Shown piece by piece: positions 18,556 through 28,796 of a stretch of 64,000 bases of DNA (position 1 is its first letter; each line of letters opens with the position of its first letter). Both the position numbers and the translations under genes were made by a program. The stretch comes from Camelimonas abortus (GTDB taxonomy: Bacteria; Pseudomonadota; Alphaproteobacteria; Rhizobiales; Beijerinckiaceae). The stretch lies in assembly GCF_042647165.1 (NCBI RefSeq), contig NZ_JBHRUV010000019.1; one strand, written 5' to 3'. Under the pieces are notes generated by a model. That model was not told where the DNA came from and ran no database searches. It saw only the letters and a program-made list of their open reading frames with translations.

Positions 18556-19467
18556 TCAGGCCAGCCGGTAGCGGCCCTTGAGGCGCGGCTGGCCCTCGGT
18601 GACCACCCTGCCCTGGTTCACCAGATCCTCAAGATGCGCGAACACCGAGAGGCCCGCGGCGCCGACCAGCGCCGGGGCGAGGCCCTCGTAGAGACGCGGC
18701 ACGATCTCGTCCACGGTTTCGTCGCCGGCCTTCAGCCGGGCGAGGATCGCGTTTTCGCGCTGGCGGCGGTGCACCATCAGGCCGCGCACCAGCCGCTGCG
18801 GCTCGTGCACCGGCGCGCCGTGACCGGGCCAGTAGACGGCGTCCTCGCGCCCGCGCAGCTTCTCCAGCGAGGCCATGTAAGCGGACATGGAGCCCTCGGG
18901 CGGGGCGACGATGGTGGTGGACCAGCCCATGACGTGATCGCCGGAGAACAGGCCGTTCTCTTCCGGCAGGGCGAAGGCCAGGTGATTGGCGCTGTGGCCG
19001 GGGGTCTCGATGGCGACGAGGGTCCAGCCGGGGCCGCAGACGGCGTCGCCCTCGCGCATCACCATGTCCGGCGCGTAGTCGAGATCGGCGCTGGCGTCGA
19101 GATTCGCGCCTTCGCCCTCGGCCAGCGGGCGCGCCAGCTGGTGGGGGCCGCAGCCCACGAGCTTCGCGCCGGTGGCGGCCACGAGCGGGGCGGCGCCGGG
19201 CGAGTGGTCGCGATGGGTGTGGGTGACGACGACATGGCTGATGGTTTCGCCGCGGGTGGCCGTGAGAATGGCCCCGATATGGCGTTCGTCCAGCGGGCCG
19301 GGGTCGATGACTGCGACCTCGCCGCGGCCGACGATATAGGTGTTGGTGCCGCGGAACGTGTAGGGGCCCGGGTTGTCCACGACGATGCGGCGCACCAGCG
19401 GGCTGAGCTCCATGACGACGCCCGGGGCGACGTCAAATTCTTTGACGAAGGCAGCTTCTTCGGACAT
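18556..19467 (-). CDS. MBL-fold metallo-hydrolase (LACTB2/glyoxalase II-like)
   Basis: A 303-residue metallo-beta-lactamase-fold hydrolase. The first metal motif is VVTHTHRDHSPG (HxHxDH), with further ligands in IETPGHSANH, LFSGDHVMGW and VYWPGHGAPV. The C-terminal winged-helix-like segment is typical of LACTB2-type proteins. The substrate is probably a thioester, an ester or a nucleic acid; the family does not decide it. The start at ATG 19467 has a GGAGGAG upstream, preferred over the 14-codon-longer frame. Confidence 0.88.
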   Translation of the reverse strand: MSEEAAFVKEFDVAPGVVMELSPLVRRIVVDNPGPYTFRGTNTYIVGRGEVAVIDPGPLDERHIGAILTATRGETISHVVVTHTHRDHSPGAAPLVAATGAKLVGCGPHQLARPLAEGEGANLDASADLDYAPDMVMREGDAVCGPGWTLVAIETPGHSANHLAFALPEENGLFSGDHVMGWSTTIVAPPEGSMSAYMASLEKLRGREDAVYWPGHGAPVHEPQRLVRGLMVHRRQRENAILARLKAGDETVDEIVPRLYEGLAPALVGAAGLSVFAHLEDLVNQGRVVTEGQPRLKGRYRLA

Positions 19468-19650
19468 TCCGGTCTCCTCCGGGAATGAACTAGCGCAGCT
19501 GCGGCGCAATCGCCAGAAGTAACGGTCGCTCCTGTCATGCGTGCGGCGGTGGACAGGCGTCGCCGGCGTCCGGGAAGCGGCCGGACGGGGGGAGGGAACG
19601 GAAGAGCGCCCTGGGGGGAGGCTTTCGCCGGGGGCGTCTGCGCCCCGTTT

Positions 19651-20148
19651 TCAGTCCGGACGGATGATGACGGGCACATGTCCGGCGCCGGGAGCGCCGT
19701 CGCCGGCGGCGCGGGCCCGCTTGCGGCCGCCCTTGCGCAGGCTCTGCAGGTTGACGGCCTGTTTCTGCCGTTCGCGCGCATATTGCGAGCGGGATCTGGC
19801 GTAATTCGGCGCCACCATGGGATAGTCAGGCGGCAGGTTCCATTTCTTGCGATATTCCGCCGGCGTCATCCCGTAGACGGTGGTGAGATGCCGCTTCATG
19901 ATCTTGAATTTTTTGCCGTCCTCCAGACAGATGATGTAGTCCGGGGTGACGGAGTTCTTGATCGGCACGGCCGGTTTCTGCGCCGGCTGGGGCGGTTCGG
20001 CCTTCCCTGACAGCCGGTTCAGGGAGTCGTGCACCGTATTGATGATTCCGCTGATTTCATTCTGGTCCAGGGTGTTGTTCTGCACATAGGCTGACACGAT
20101 TCTCGCAGTCAGCGTGACCAGGTCCTGATTTACTTCGGCTTTTCGCAT
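19651..20148 (-). CDS. mucR: MucR/Ros family zinc-finger-type transcriptional regulator
   Basis: A 165-residue regulator. The N-terminal helix region (LVTLTARIVSAYVQNN) mediates oligomerisation in the family, and the C-terminal DNA-binding domain contains CLEDGKKFKIMKRHL, MTPAEYRKKW and the signature DYPMVAPNYA. MucR proteins bind AT-rich minor-groove sites and control surface polysaccharide, motility and cell-cycle genes in alphaproteobacteria. Cys74, Asp77 and His87 match Ros zinc positions, but the fourth ligand is Val/Tyr. The ATG at 20148 has GGAG ten bases upstream and gives the usual N terminus; longer frames start at 20229 and 20262. The upstream DNA is AT-rich, fitting autoregulation. 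Confidence 0.9.
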   Translation of the reverse strand: MRKAEVNQDLVTLTARIVSAYVQNNTLDQNEISGIINTVHDSLNRLSGKAEPPQPAQKPAVPIKNSVTPDYIICLEDGKKFKIMKRHLTTVYGMTPAEYRKKWNLPPDYPMVAPNYARSRSQYARERQKQAVNLQSLRKGGRKRARAAGDGAPGAGHVPVIIRPD

Positions 20149-20630
20149 GTCAGGGCGTCTCCACTTGGGTCCGGAGCGCCTGTCGGGGGCAGCGGCGCGG
20201 AGCGCCGGCGACAGTTTCTCCTGGCTCATGCGTATTTTGCGAATGGTTATCGTTTTCTTCAATCATAAATTTGTGTGATCGTGTAGCAATTTAAAATTGG
20301 CGCCTGATCTGGCGTCACACGCCGGATATACATTGGCGATGCGGTAACCGCGCCGGCGTGACGTCCTGCCCGTACGGCCGGGCCGCCGGCGACGGGCGTT
20401 GCGCGTCAGTTCAGGAAATCAGCAGACGACGCAAAAGAACCATGGCGCGTTTCAGGATGATTTTCCTGCGGGAGAGATCATGCCAAATATTTAATGGCGG
20501 GGTGCTTTCCAGACGCAGTTATTCGGGAAATGATGGGGAAACGCCAGCAGGGACAACGTCGCGCGGGAAGTTTTCGCAACGTCGCGCGGCGGCCGGGTGA
20601 GACCCCTCTGGCACGGGGGAGGGCGCTCTG
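20149..20630. promoter_or_regulatory. AT-rich mucR upstream region
   Basis: About 480 bp without a convincing gene. Bases 20225-20310 are strikingly AT-rich for this genome, as expected for MucR targets. Three blocks here, ATTTTGCGA (20234-20242), GTTATC (20246-20251) and TCAATCAT (20259-20266), recur in the same order upstream of the CDF transporter gene. Confidence 0.45.
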
Positions 20631-21857
20631 ATGACGCATGCATCCATGCTTGGCCGCGCGCTGGTCGCCGCGGCGCTGATAACCGTGAGCGCGCCGCAGG
20701 CGGCGTCCGCGGGGAAGAACCATGGCCCCGGCGTCACTGACGCGGAGATCCGCGTCGGCAATACCATGCCGTACAGCGGGCCCGCCTCGGCCCTGGGCGC
20801 CGCCGGCAAGGTCATCGCCGCCTATTTTGCGATGGTGAACGACAGCGGCGGGGTGAACGGCCGGAAAATCGACTTCCGCTCGCTTGACGACGGCTTTGCC
20901 CCGCCGAAAACCGTGGAGCAGACGCGCAGGCTGGTGGAGGACGACCAGGTGGCGTTCATGTTCGCCACCATGGGCACGGCGCCGAGCTCCGCGATCCAGC
21001 GCTATCTCTCCCAGAATGGCGTTCCGCACGTCTTCGTGATCAGCTCGGCGGCGAAGTTCAACGATCCGCAGAACTTTCCGCTGACGATCGCCTTTCCGTG
21101 GCAGCCGCCCTACGCGGCCGAAGCGCGCATCTATCTGGAGCATCTGCGCAGGACGAGGCCTGGCGCGCGCGTCGCCGTGCTCTACCAGAACGACGACAGC
21201 GGCAAGGAATATGTGCGCGGCCTGCGCGAGGCGCTGGGAGCGGAGGCCGACAGGGTGATCGCCGCGGCGCTGCCCTTCGAGGTCACCGAACCCACCGTTG
21301 ACTCCCAGATCGTGACCCTGGCGGCGACGAAGGCCGACGCGCTGATGATTCTGGGGGTGACGCCGCGCGCCTGCTCCCAGGCCATCCGCCGCGCCTGGGA
21401 GACGGGCTGGCGACCCGTGCGCTTCCTCGCCAGCAGCTGCATCAATCCCGAGCAGATCCTGAAGCCGGCGGGCCTGGAGAAGGCGGACGGACTCGTCACC
21501 ATGCTCGCCTTCCGCACTGTGACGCCTGATTCGGCGAATGATCCGCCGGTGGCCGGGTTTCTCGACTTCATGAAGAAATACGCGCCGGCGGTCGATCCGG
21601 CCGATTTCTACGCCGTCTACGGCTATACGGTCGCCGGGGCGCTGGTGGAGGTGCTGAAGGCCGCCGGCGACGACCTGACGCGCGAGAACATCATGAAGCA
21701 GGCGGCAAACATGAAGGGCGTGCGCCTGCCGATGCTGCTCGACGGCATTACCCTCAACACCTCGCCCACGGACTACCGCCCGTTGCGCTCCGGCTATCTC
21801 GCGGTGTTCCGCGACGGCCAGTGGCGGCCGTTCGGCGAGCTGCTCACCGCCGACTGA
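20631..21857 (+). CDS. ABC transporter substrate-binding protein, branched-chain amino acid type
   Basis: A 408-residue type I periplasmic binding protein of the LivJ/Peripla_BP_6 class. A cleavable signal (LVAAALITVSAPQAASA) precedes VTDAEIRVGNTMPYSGPAS, the classic start of the mature fold, and GVNGRKIDFRSLDDG. Such proteins bind branched-chain amino acids, amides or aromatic acids for import. No permease or ATPase genes are adjacent, so it is an orphan and the ligand is unknown. The ATG at 20631 follows a GGGGGAGGG Shine-Dalgarno. Confidence 0.9.
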   Translation: MTHASMLGRALVAAALITVSAPQAASAGKNHGPGVTDAEIRVGNTMPYSGPASALGAAGKVIAAYFAMVNDSGGVNGRKIDFRSLDDGFAPPKTVEQTRRLVEDDQVAFMFATMGTAPSSAIQRYLSQNGVPHVFVISSAAKFNDPQNFPLTIAFPWQPPYAAEARIYLEHLRRTRPGARVAVLYQNDDSGKEYVRGLREALGAEADRVIAAALPFEVTEPTVDSQIVTLAATKADALMILGVTPRACSQAIRRAWETGWRPVRFLASSCINPEQILKPAGLEKADGLVTMLAFRTVTPDSANDPPVAGFLDFMKKYAPAVDPADFYAVYGYTVAGALVEVLKAAGDDLTRENIMKQAANMKGVRLPMLLDGITLNTSPTDYRPLRSGYLAVFRDGQWRPFGELLTAD

Positions 21858-22392
21858 CAGGGCGCGCCGGCGGCGGGGCCCGCTGCCTCCCGGCGCGGCG
21901 CCCCGGCGTCCCTCCAGAAAAGGGGCGCGCGCGCCGGCGCAGCCTGCTGGACCATGCGAAACAACGCTCGCCGGCCCGTCTGCAACGCGGCCGTTCCTGC
22001 TGCGGCGGAGCGGTTTTCCGGCTGGGGGATAATGCGCCGCCAATTTCTGCGCAGGCGGCGGCTGATCCGCGGGGACATCAACATAAGGGCCCCTCCGGGG
22101 CGGCGACGGGCGACCTCATCGCGCAGGGTTCGCGGGCGCGGCTGGCCCGGCGCCAGGGAGGCGCGGGCGACGCCGCGCTCGGCCGGCCGTTAACGTTCCT
22201 TCAACCAGGACTCGCGCCAGACGGCGCTTTCCCGCATGATCAGGCGAAGCGGGGGCCTTGCGGAAACCTCCTGCTCACTTCTGCGCCGGATGGTGGGCCT
22301 GCGGCGCCGTGCGGCGGCGCGACAGATACTGTAAGCACGCAGGCGGCGGGGCGCGCCGGTTTCCTGCGGCAGGCCACAGGCCGGAGACGGGT
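21858..22392. other. Gene-free interval upstream of tamA
   Basis: About 535 bp with no supported gene. Frames on both strands give low-complexity Arg/Pro/Ala products. It presumably holds the tamAB promoter. Confidence 0.4.
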
Positions 22393-24441
22393 ATGAGACG
22401 ACGGAAGCGCGGGGTCGCCGGCGGCGCCCTGTGCAGGAAACTGATTCTGGGCGCGGCCATCGCCGCGGGCGTGACGCCGGCGGCGACGCTGGCTCTGACG
22501 GCGACGTCCGGCGCGGCGCGCGCATTTGATTTCTTTGGCCTGTTTGGCGGCGAAAAAAAGCCGGAGCCGAGGCCAGACGCCGTTCCCTACGCCGTCGCCT
22601 TCGAGGCGGACGGCAAGAAGGCACTGGCCAGCGCCCTCAGGAGCGCCTCCACCCTCTATCGCCTGCGCGCCGACGCGCCGCCGGACGGCGCCTCCCTGGC
22701 CCAGCGCGCCGCCATCGACATCGCCCCGCTCATGGACGCCATGTGGGCCGAGGGCTACTACGACGCCCGGGTCACCATCGACGTCGCCGGCGCGCCGCTG
22801 CAACTGCCGGTGACCGAGGCGGCGCTGCAGGCCGCGGCCCGCGCCGCCGACGCCATGCGCGGGCGCGAGGTGGTTCCGGTCACGGTCAAGGTCGATCCCG
22901 GCCCGCTCTTCCATCTCTCCTCGGTCACCGTGGTGGACGAGAACGGCCGTCGCCTCGAGGACGCCGTGGTTCCGGCCCGGGCGCTGGAGCTCGGGCCGGG
23001 CGATCCGGCCCGCGCCGCCGACGTGCGCGCCGCCAGCGTCCGGGTGGTGGACTGGTACCGCGCCCGCTCCTATCCGCTGGCCAAAGGCGTCGACATCTCC
23101 GCCACCGTGGACCATCGCGACCAGACCATGCAGGTGACGCTGGTGGTGTCGCCCGGGCCGCGCGCGCCCATCGGCGAGGTGGAGCTCACCAACGCCGGCG
23201 ACCGCAAGGGCGAGGTCCACGTCGATCCGCGCGTGATCCGCTCCTTTATCTATCTGGAGCCGGGCGAGCCCTTCTCGCCGAAAAAACTCGCCGACACCCG
23301 CCGCTCGCTCATCCAGCTGCCCATCATCGGCGGCGCCCGCGTCACCACGCCGGACCGGCTGGACGCCCAGGGGCGCATACCGGTGTTTGTCAGCGTCACC
23401 GAGCGGCTGCCGCGGGTGATCGGCTTTTCCGCCGGCTACTCCACGGTGGACGGTCCCAACGCCCGCGTTTACTGGGAGCACCGCAACCTGTTCGGCGGCG
23501 CCGAGCAGCTGCGGCTGGAAGGCAGCGTCTTCGTGCTGCCGCGCAATGACGGCACGCGCCGCAAGGATCTCGGCGACCTCAGGGCCGGCGACTTCGGCGG
23601 CCGTTTCAAGGCCACCTTCATCAAGCCGGCGCTGGGCGGCTCCCGCAACGACCTGATCGTCGAGGCCATGGCCGAGCGCGACCGCACCGGCGGCGACCGC
23701 TACGGCGGCTACACGGTGCGCGACGTCACCGCCACCGCCTCGATCCGTCACCGCATCAGCGAAGCCTTCAGCGTCCAGGGCGGCGCCGCCGTGGAGCGCG
23801 GCCAGACTGTCGATTCCCTCTCGCAGGTCAACTACACCCTGGTGGGAACGCCGTTTTCGGTCATTTATGATTCCACCGACAATCCGCTGGACGCCACCCG
23901 CGGCGTGAAGCTCACCGCCGCGGCGACGCCCTATCCGGGTTTCCTTGGCTCCACGGTGAATTTCGCCGAGGCGCGCGTAACCGGCTCCACCTATCTGGCC
24001 CTGGACGATTCGGCCCGCTACGTGCTGGCCGCGCGGGCGAGCATCGGCGTGCTCGGCGGCCCGAAGCTCAGCGAGATTCCGGCCAACCACCGCTTCTACG
24101 CCGGCGGCGCCGCCTCGGTGCGCGGCTACCGTCTGGCGTCGCTGGGCCCGCGCGATCCGCTGACCGGCTTCGTCGTCGGCGGCCGCAGCCTGTTCGAGAT
24201 GAGCCTGGAGGCCCGCGTGAAGGTGACGGACACCATCGGCGTCGTGCCGTTCTTCGACGCCGGCAACGCCTTCGCCAGCTCCACGCCGCGCCTGAAGGAC
24301 AGGCTGTACAAGTCGGCGGGCCTCGGCCTGCGCTATTACACGCCCATCGGGCCCATCCGCGCCGATTTCGCCGTGCCGCTTGACCGGCGCAAGGGCGACC
24401 GGCCTGTCAGCATGTATATCAGCATAGGGCAGTCTTTCTGA
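22393..24441 (+). CDS. tamA: BamA/TamA family outer-membrane assembly protein
   Basis: A 682-residue Omp85-superfamily protein. An N-terminal signal (KLILGAAIAAGVTPAATLAL) is followed by POTRA-type repeats (about residues 60-320, including GYYDARVTIDVAG and VTVKVDPGPLFHLSSV) and a C-terminal beta-barrel with the VRGYR motif (GGAASVRGYRLASLGP) and FDAGNAF. It ends in a C-terminal Phe (IGQSF), the usual outer-membrane signal. With TamB it helps insert outer-membrane proteins or move lipids between membranes. The ATG at 22393 has GGAG upstream. The stop overlaps the tamB start by one base, so the two genes are coupled. Confidence 0.93.
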   Translation: MRRRKRGVAGGALCRKLILGAAIAAGVTPAATLALTATSGAARAFDFFGLFGGEKKPEPRPDAVPYAVAFEADGKKALASALRSASTLYRLRADAPPDGASLAQRAAIDIAPLMDAMWAEGYYDARVTIDVAGAPLQLPVTEAALQAAARAADAMRGREVVPVTVKVDPGPLFHLSSVTVVDENGRRLEDAVVPARALELGPGDPARAADVRAASVRVVDWYRARSYPLAKGVDISATVDHRDQTMQVTLVVSPGPRAPIGEVELTNAGDRKGEVHVDPRVIRSFIYLEPGEPFSPKKLADTRRSLIQLPIIGGARVTTPDRLDAQGRIPVFVSVTERLPRVIGFSAGYSTVDGPNARVYWEHRNLFGGAEQLRLEGSVFVLPRNDGTRRKDLGDLRAGDFGGRFKATFIKPALGGSRNDLIVEAMAERDRTGGDRYGGYTVRDVTATASIRHRISEAFSVQGGAAVERGQTVDSLSQVNYTLVGTPFSVIYDSTDNPLDATRGVKLTAAATPYPGFLGSTVNFAEARVTGSTYLALDDSARYVLAARASIGVLGGPKLSEIPANHRFYAGGAASVRGYRLASLGPRDPLTGFVVGGRSLFEMSLEARVKVTDTIGVVPFFDAGNAFASSTPRLKDRLYKSAGLGLRYYTPIGPIRADFAVPLDRRKGDRPVSMYISIGQSF

Positions 24442-27400
24442 TGACGGCGGTCCCCGCAAAACGTCTCCGCGCTGGCGTAATTCTCGCCCTTGTCGCGGCG
24501 CTGCTGCTGGCGCTGGGCGCGCTGTTTCATGCGCTGCAGCCGCGCGAGGTGCGCTCCGACGATTCCGAGCGCACGGTGCTGGGCGAGCTGCTGTCGCGGC
24601 TGCTGTCGTCCGACAACGCGAAAGTGTCGGTGGGCGCGGTGGAAGGCGCCCTCTCGTCCGACGCCACCATCCGCAATGTGGTCATTTCCGACCGGGACGG
24701 CCCGTGGCTGCGGCTGAACGAGGCCCGGCTGGTATGGCGGCGCCTGGCGCTGCTCTCCGGCCGGCTGGAGGTGGACCGGCTGGAGCTCGACCGGCTGGAG
24801 ATCCTGCGCCGGCCGGCGCCGGCGGAGAGCGAGGCTCCTGAATCCGACGAGCCGCTGCTGCCGGAGCTGCCGGTGGAGGTGATCGTGCGCGCCTTCCAGC
24901 TGAAAGAGCTGGACCTGGCCGCTGACGTCCTCGGCGCGGCGGCGAAGATTGGCGCCGACGGTGAGGCGCGCCTCGGCGACCCGGCCAGGGGTCTCACCTT
25001 CAGGCTGGAGGCGCGCCGTCTCGACGCCCCCGGCCAGATCGGCGTCGCCGTGGCGTTCACGCCCGCCGGCCAGATGCTGAAGCTGTCGGTGCGGGCGGAC
25101 GAGCCGGCCGGCGGCGTCGTGGCGCGGCTCGCCTCCATTCCCGGCCTGCCGCCGGTGAAGCTCGACTTCGCCGGCGAGGGACCGCTGGACCAGTTCGCGG
25201 CGCGGCTCAGTTTTCACGCGGGCCCTGACCTCTCGGCCAGCGGCGAGGCGACGGTCGCCCGCCAGCAGGACGACCAGACCACCGGGCAGGGGGGCGCCGT
25301 GCGCGTCGCCCGCGTGCTGACGCTGGACATGAACGCCCGCGTCTCCGGCGTGCTGCCGGCGCCGCTGGCGCCGGTGTTCGCCGGCGACACCCATCTGGGC
25401 GGCCGCGTGCTGTTCAACGCCGACGGCTCCACCGTCATGCAGGACGTGGGCGTCACCGCCCGCGCCGCCAAGCTGCTGGTCAACGGCGGCGCCGACGCGG
25501 CGCGCAACCTCGACCTCACCGTCACCGCCGCGGCGCTGCCGGTGGACGACGGCGTGCTGCGCGCCGGCGAAGCCGAGATCCGGAGGCTGGATTTCCTCGC
25601 CCGCGTCACCGGCAAGGCGGAGATGCCGACGGTGAAGGCCAGCCTCGATCTTGCCGGCGCGCGCCTGCCCGCCGGCAGCATCGGGTCGGCGAAGGCGACG
25701 CTGGACGCCGCGCCCACCGGCGTCATCGGCGAGCGCGGCACGCGGCTCAACGTCTCCGCCGACGCAGCGGCCACCGGCCTGGCTTTCGCCGATCCGGGCC
25801 TCGCCGCCGCCATCGGCGAGCGGGTCAGCCTCACCCTGCGCGCGGCCATCGGCCGGCGTGGCACGGCGTTCGTGGACACCTTCGAGGTCGGCACCGGCGC
25901 GGGGTCGGCGCACTATCAGGGCGTCGCCGGCTCCCGCCGGCTGGACGGCGTGCTCGCCGCAAGGGTTCCCGAACTGGCGAAGCTGCGCCAGCTCACCGGC
26001 ATGCGCCTCAGCGGCGCGGCGGCGCTCACGGCCAGGCTCACCGGCCAGCCGCGCTTCAGCCGCGTGCGCGCGGAGCTGGACGGCGAGGCGCGCGACCTTG
26101 GCGTCGGCATACAGGCGGTGGACGGGCTGAGCGGCGGGCGGCTGAAGCTCTCCGGCGCCGTGGAGCGGCTGCCGCGCGGCGGCTTCGGCTTCGACAATCT
26201 TGTGCTGGAGGGCGCACGCGCCTCGCTGCGGCTGAACGGGCGTGCGCGCGAGGACCAGTCGGCGGTGGAGGCCGTCGCCCGCATCGCCGACCTGCGCTAC
26301 GCCGACCGGCGCCTCACCGGTCGCGGCGAGCTGGCCGCGAATCTCACCGGCCCGCTGACCCGGCCGGACGCCAGCGCCGTGCTCACCCTGCGCGACGGCT
26401 CGATGCTGGGCCGCCCGGCGCCGCTGGTGGAGCTGAAGGCCGAGGCCACGGACATCACCGGCGAGCTGAAGGCCACGGCGCGCCTTTCAGGCGAGATCGA
26501 CCGCAAGCCGCTCACGGGCGGCCTGTCGCTGGCCCGCGCCGGCGCCGGCTGGAGCCTGCAGGACCTCGCCCTCGCCATCGGCTCGGTGAGCGCCCGCGGC
26601 GCCCTGACCCTGGACGGGGAGGGGCTGGCCCGCGGCGCCCTCGCCATCCGCGCCGCCAGTCTCGACGACGCTTCGGCCCTGGCGCTGCGCCGGCTTGCCG
26701 GCCAGCTCAACGCCGACCTCACCCTCACCGCTGACGGCGGGGCCCAGGACGTGGCCATCCGGGCCGACGGCGCGCGCATCCGCGTGGAAGACGTGGCCAT
26801 CGACCGGCTCACCGCCGACCTCACGGCCACGGACGTGCGCCGGCGCCCGGCCGCCAACGGTTTCGTCGCCGTCGACAACGCCGTGATCGCCGGCCAGACC
26901 CTGACCGGGACCCGCCTTGAGGCGAAGGGGGACGGCGCCGCCACCGACATCACCCTGCGTTCGCGCGCCGCCGGCCTTGACCTCAGCGGCGCCGCCAGGC
27001 TGACGCCCGGCGAGCCGCTGCGTCTCGACGTCACCCGCTTCGACGCCCGCCGCGGCGCGCGCCGCATCGGCCTCGCCGGTCCGGCCAGCTTCGCCTTCCA
27101 CGACGGCGTCGTCGACATCCGCAAGCTGGCGGTGGCGCTCGACAGCGGCCGCCTGACCGTGGAGGGCAGGGCGGGCGAAACGCTGGACCTCAACGTCAAT
27201 GTGAAGGCGGTTCCCCTCGCCGTGGCCGACATCTTCGCGCCTGGGCTCGGCCTGCAGGGGCAGGCCGACGGCGCGGCCACCGTCCAGGGGCCGTCGCTGG
27301 CGCCGCGCGGCCAGTGGAGGCTGACGCTGTCGCGGCTTTCCGTCGCCGCCGCCCGCGCCGCCGGCCTGCCGGCGGCCAGCATCGCCGCCAGCGGCCGCCT

Positions 27401-28796
27401 GGACGGCGCCGGGCGCACCAGCCTGGAGGCGCAGGTCAGCGCCGCGCGACTGGTGGACCTGCGCGTCGCCGGCAGCGCGCCGCTGGATACCGGCGGGCGG
27501 CTGGACCTCGCCGCGCGCGGCCGCGTGGACCTCGCCCTCGCCAACGCGCAGCTCTCGCCCATGGGCCGCCGGCTCTCCGGCCAGGCCAGCGTGGACCTGC
27601 GCCTCGCCGGCGCCCCCGGCGCGCCGCAGCTCTCCGGCGGCGTCACGCTGTCCGGCGGCGCCTTTTCGGACGCCGTCACCGGCCTGAAGCTGGAGCGCAT
27701 CGCCGGCCAGTTCGCCGCCGGGGGGACGCGGGTCGTGATCAGCCGCCTCACCGCCGCCACGCCCAATGGCGGCTCCCTCAGCGTGTCCGGCGAGGTGGCG
27801 GTGGACCCGGCCGCAGGCTTCCCCGGCAATATCCGCCTCACCGGCGACAACGCCCTGCTGCTGAACGACGGCACGGCGCGTGCGGCGGCTGACCTTGCGC
27901 TGACGCTCTCCGGCCCGCTGGCCCTCCGGCCGCTGGTCGCCGGCTCGGTGGGGGTGCGTTCGCTGGTCATCAACGTGCCGAACCAGCTGCCCGGCTCGCT
28001 GACGCCGCTGGAGAACGTGCGCCAGATCGATCCGCCGCCGGAGGCGAAGGCGCGCCTGGCGCTGGAGCAGAAGGCGCGTCGCCAGGGCGGCGGCGGCTTC
28101 GACGCCGCGCTGGACATCGTGGTGACGGCGCGCGGCGCCATCCGCGTCACCGGCCGCGGCATCAACGCCGTGCTCGGCGGCCAGCTGCGCATCGCCGGCA
28201 CGTCCTCGGCGCCGCAGCCCACCGGCGGCTTCACCCTGCGCCGCGGCAGTTTCGACCTCGGCTCCACGCCGCTCGACTTCACCCGCGGTTCGGTGACCTT
28301 CGACGGCACGCTGAGCCCGGAGCTGGATTTCGTCGCCGAAACCGTCGCCGCCGGCGTCACGGCGCGGGTGTCCATCTCCGGCCCTGCGTCCGATCCGTCG
28401 TTTGAGTTCTCCTCCAGCCCGTCCATGTCCACGGAGGAGATCGTGTCGCGCATCCTGTTCGGGCAGGCGGCGGGCGAACTCTCGGGTCTGGAGGCGCTGC
28501 AGCTGGCGCAGATCGTCGCCCAGTTCTCCGGCGACGGCGACAGCGCCTTCGACGCCCTGCGCAGGGGCCTGGGGCTGGGTGGCTCCGACATCGGGGCCGA
28601 CGGCGACCAGGGCGCCCTGGCCCGCGCCAGCCGCGCCCTCGGAAAACGGGTGCGGGTTAACCTCAAGCCCGGCGCCACGCCCGAGACCACGGGAGTCGGC
28701 GTCAACGTCAACGTCTCGCGCCACATCCGCGTGCAGGGGATGGTGGGCGCTACCGGAGACACGTCGGTGAACGTCGGCGCCGAATGGGAGTACTGA
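24441..28796 (+). CDS. tamB: Translocation/assembly module protein TamB
   Basis: A 1451-residue AsmA-like/DUF490 protein. A single N-terminal membrane anchor (GVILALVAALLLALGALF) is followed by more than 1000 residues of repetitive beta-strand (bridge-like groove) sequence and the conserved C-terminal DUF490 region (GGFTLRRGSFDLGSTPLDF; EIVSRILFGQ; GVGVNVNVSRHIRVQG), ending in a terminal aromatic residue. The length is normal for alphaproteobacteria. TamB spans the periplasm and pairs with TamA, and more recent work links the family to phospholipid transport. The ATG overlaps the tamA stop (TGATG). Confidence 0.95.
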   Translation: MTAVPAKRLRAGVILALVAALLLALGALFHALQPREVRSDDSERTVLGELLSRLLSSDNAKVSVGAVEGALSSDATIRNVVISDRDGPWLRLNEARLVWRRLALLSGRLEVDRLELDRLEILRRPAPAESEAPESDEPLLPELPVEVIVRAFQLKELDLAADVLGAAAKIGADGEARLGDPARGLTFRLEARRLDAPGQIGVAVAFTPAGQMLKLSVRADEPAGGVVARLASIPGLPPVKLDFAGEGPLDQFAARLSFHAGPDLSASGEATVARQQDDQTTGQGGAVRVARVLTLDMNARVSGVLPAPLAPVFAGDTHLGGRVLFNADGSTVMQDVGVTARAAKLLVNGGADAARNLDLTVTAAALPVDDGVLRAGEAEIRRLDFLARVTGKAEMPTVKASLDLAGARLPAGSIGSAKATLDAAPTGVIGERGTRLNVSADAAATGLAFADPGLAAAIGERVSLTLRAAIGRRGTAFVDTFEVGTGAGSAHYQGVAGSRRLDGVLAARVPELAKLRQLTGMRLSGAAALTARLTGQPRFSRVRAELDGEARDLGVGIQAVDGLSGGRLKLSGAVERLPRGGFGFDNLVLEGARASLRLNGRAREDQSAVEAVARIADLRYADRRLTGRGELAANLTGPLTRPDASAVLTLRDGSMLGRPAPLVELKAEATDITGELKATARLSGEIDRKPLTGGLSLARAGAGWSLQDLALAIGSVSARGALTLDGEGLARGALAIRAASLDDASALALRRLAGQLNADLTLTADGGAQDVAIRADGARIRVEDVAIDRLTADLTATDVRRRPAANGFVAVDNAVIAGQTLTGTRLEAKGDGAATDITLRSRAAGLDLSGAARLTPGEPLRLDVTRFDARRGARRIGLAGPASFAFHDGVVDIRKLAVALDSGRLTVEGRAGETLDLNVNVKAVPLAVADIFAPGLGLQGQADGAATVQGPSLAPRGQWRLTLSRLSVAAARAAGLPAASIAASGRLDGAGRTSLEAQVSAARLVDLRVAGSAPLDTGGRLDLAARGRVDLALANAQLSPMGRRLSGQASVDLRLAGAPGAPQLSGGVTLSGGAFSDAVTGLKLERIAGQFAAGGTRVVISRLTAATPNGGSLSVSGEVAVDPAAGFPGNIRLTGDNALLLNDGTARAAADLALTLSGPLALRPLVAGSVGVRSLVINVPNQLPGSLTPLENVRQIDPPPEAKARLALEQKARRQGGGGFDAALDIVVTARGAIRVTGRGINAVLGGQLRIAGTSSAPQPTGGFTLRRGSFDLGSTPLDFTRGSVTFDGTLSPELDFVAETVAAGVTARVSISGPASDPSFEFSSSPSMSTEEIVSRILFGQAAGELSGLEALQLAQIVAQFSGDGDSAFDALRRGLGLGGSDIGADGDQGALARASRALGKRVRVNLKPGATPETTGVGVNVNVSRHIRVQGMVGATGDTSVNVGAEWEY

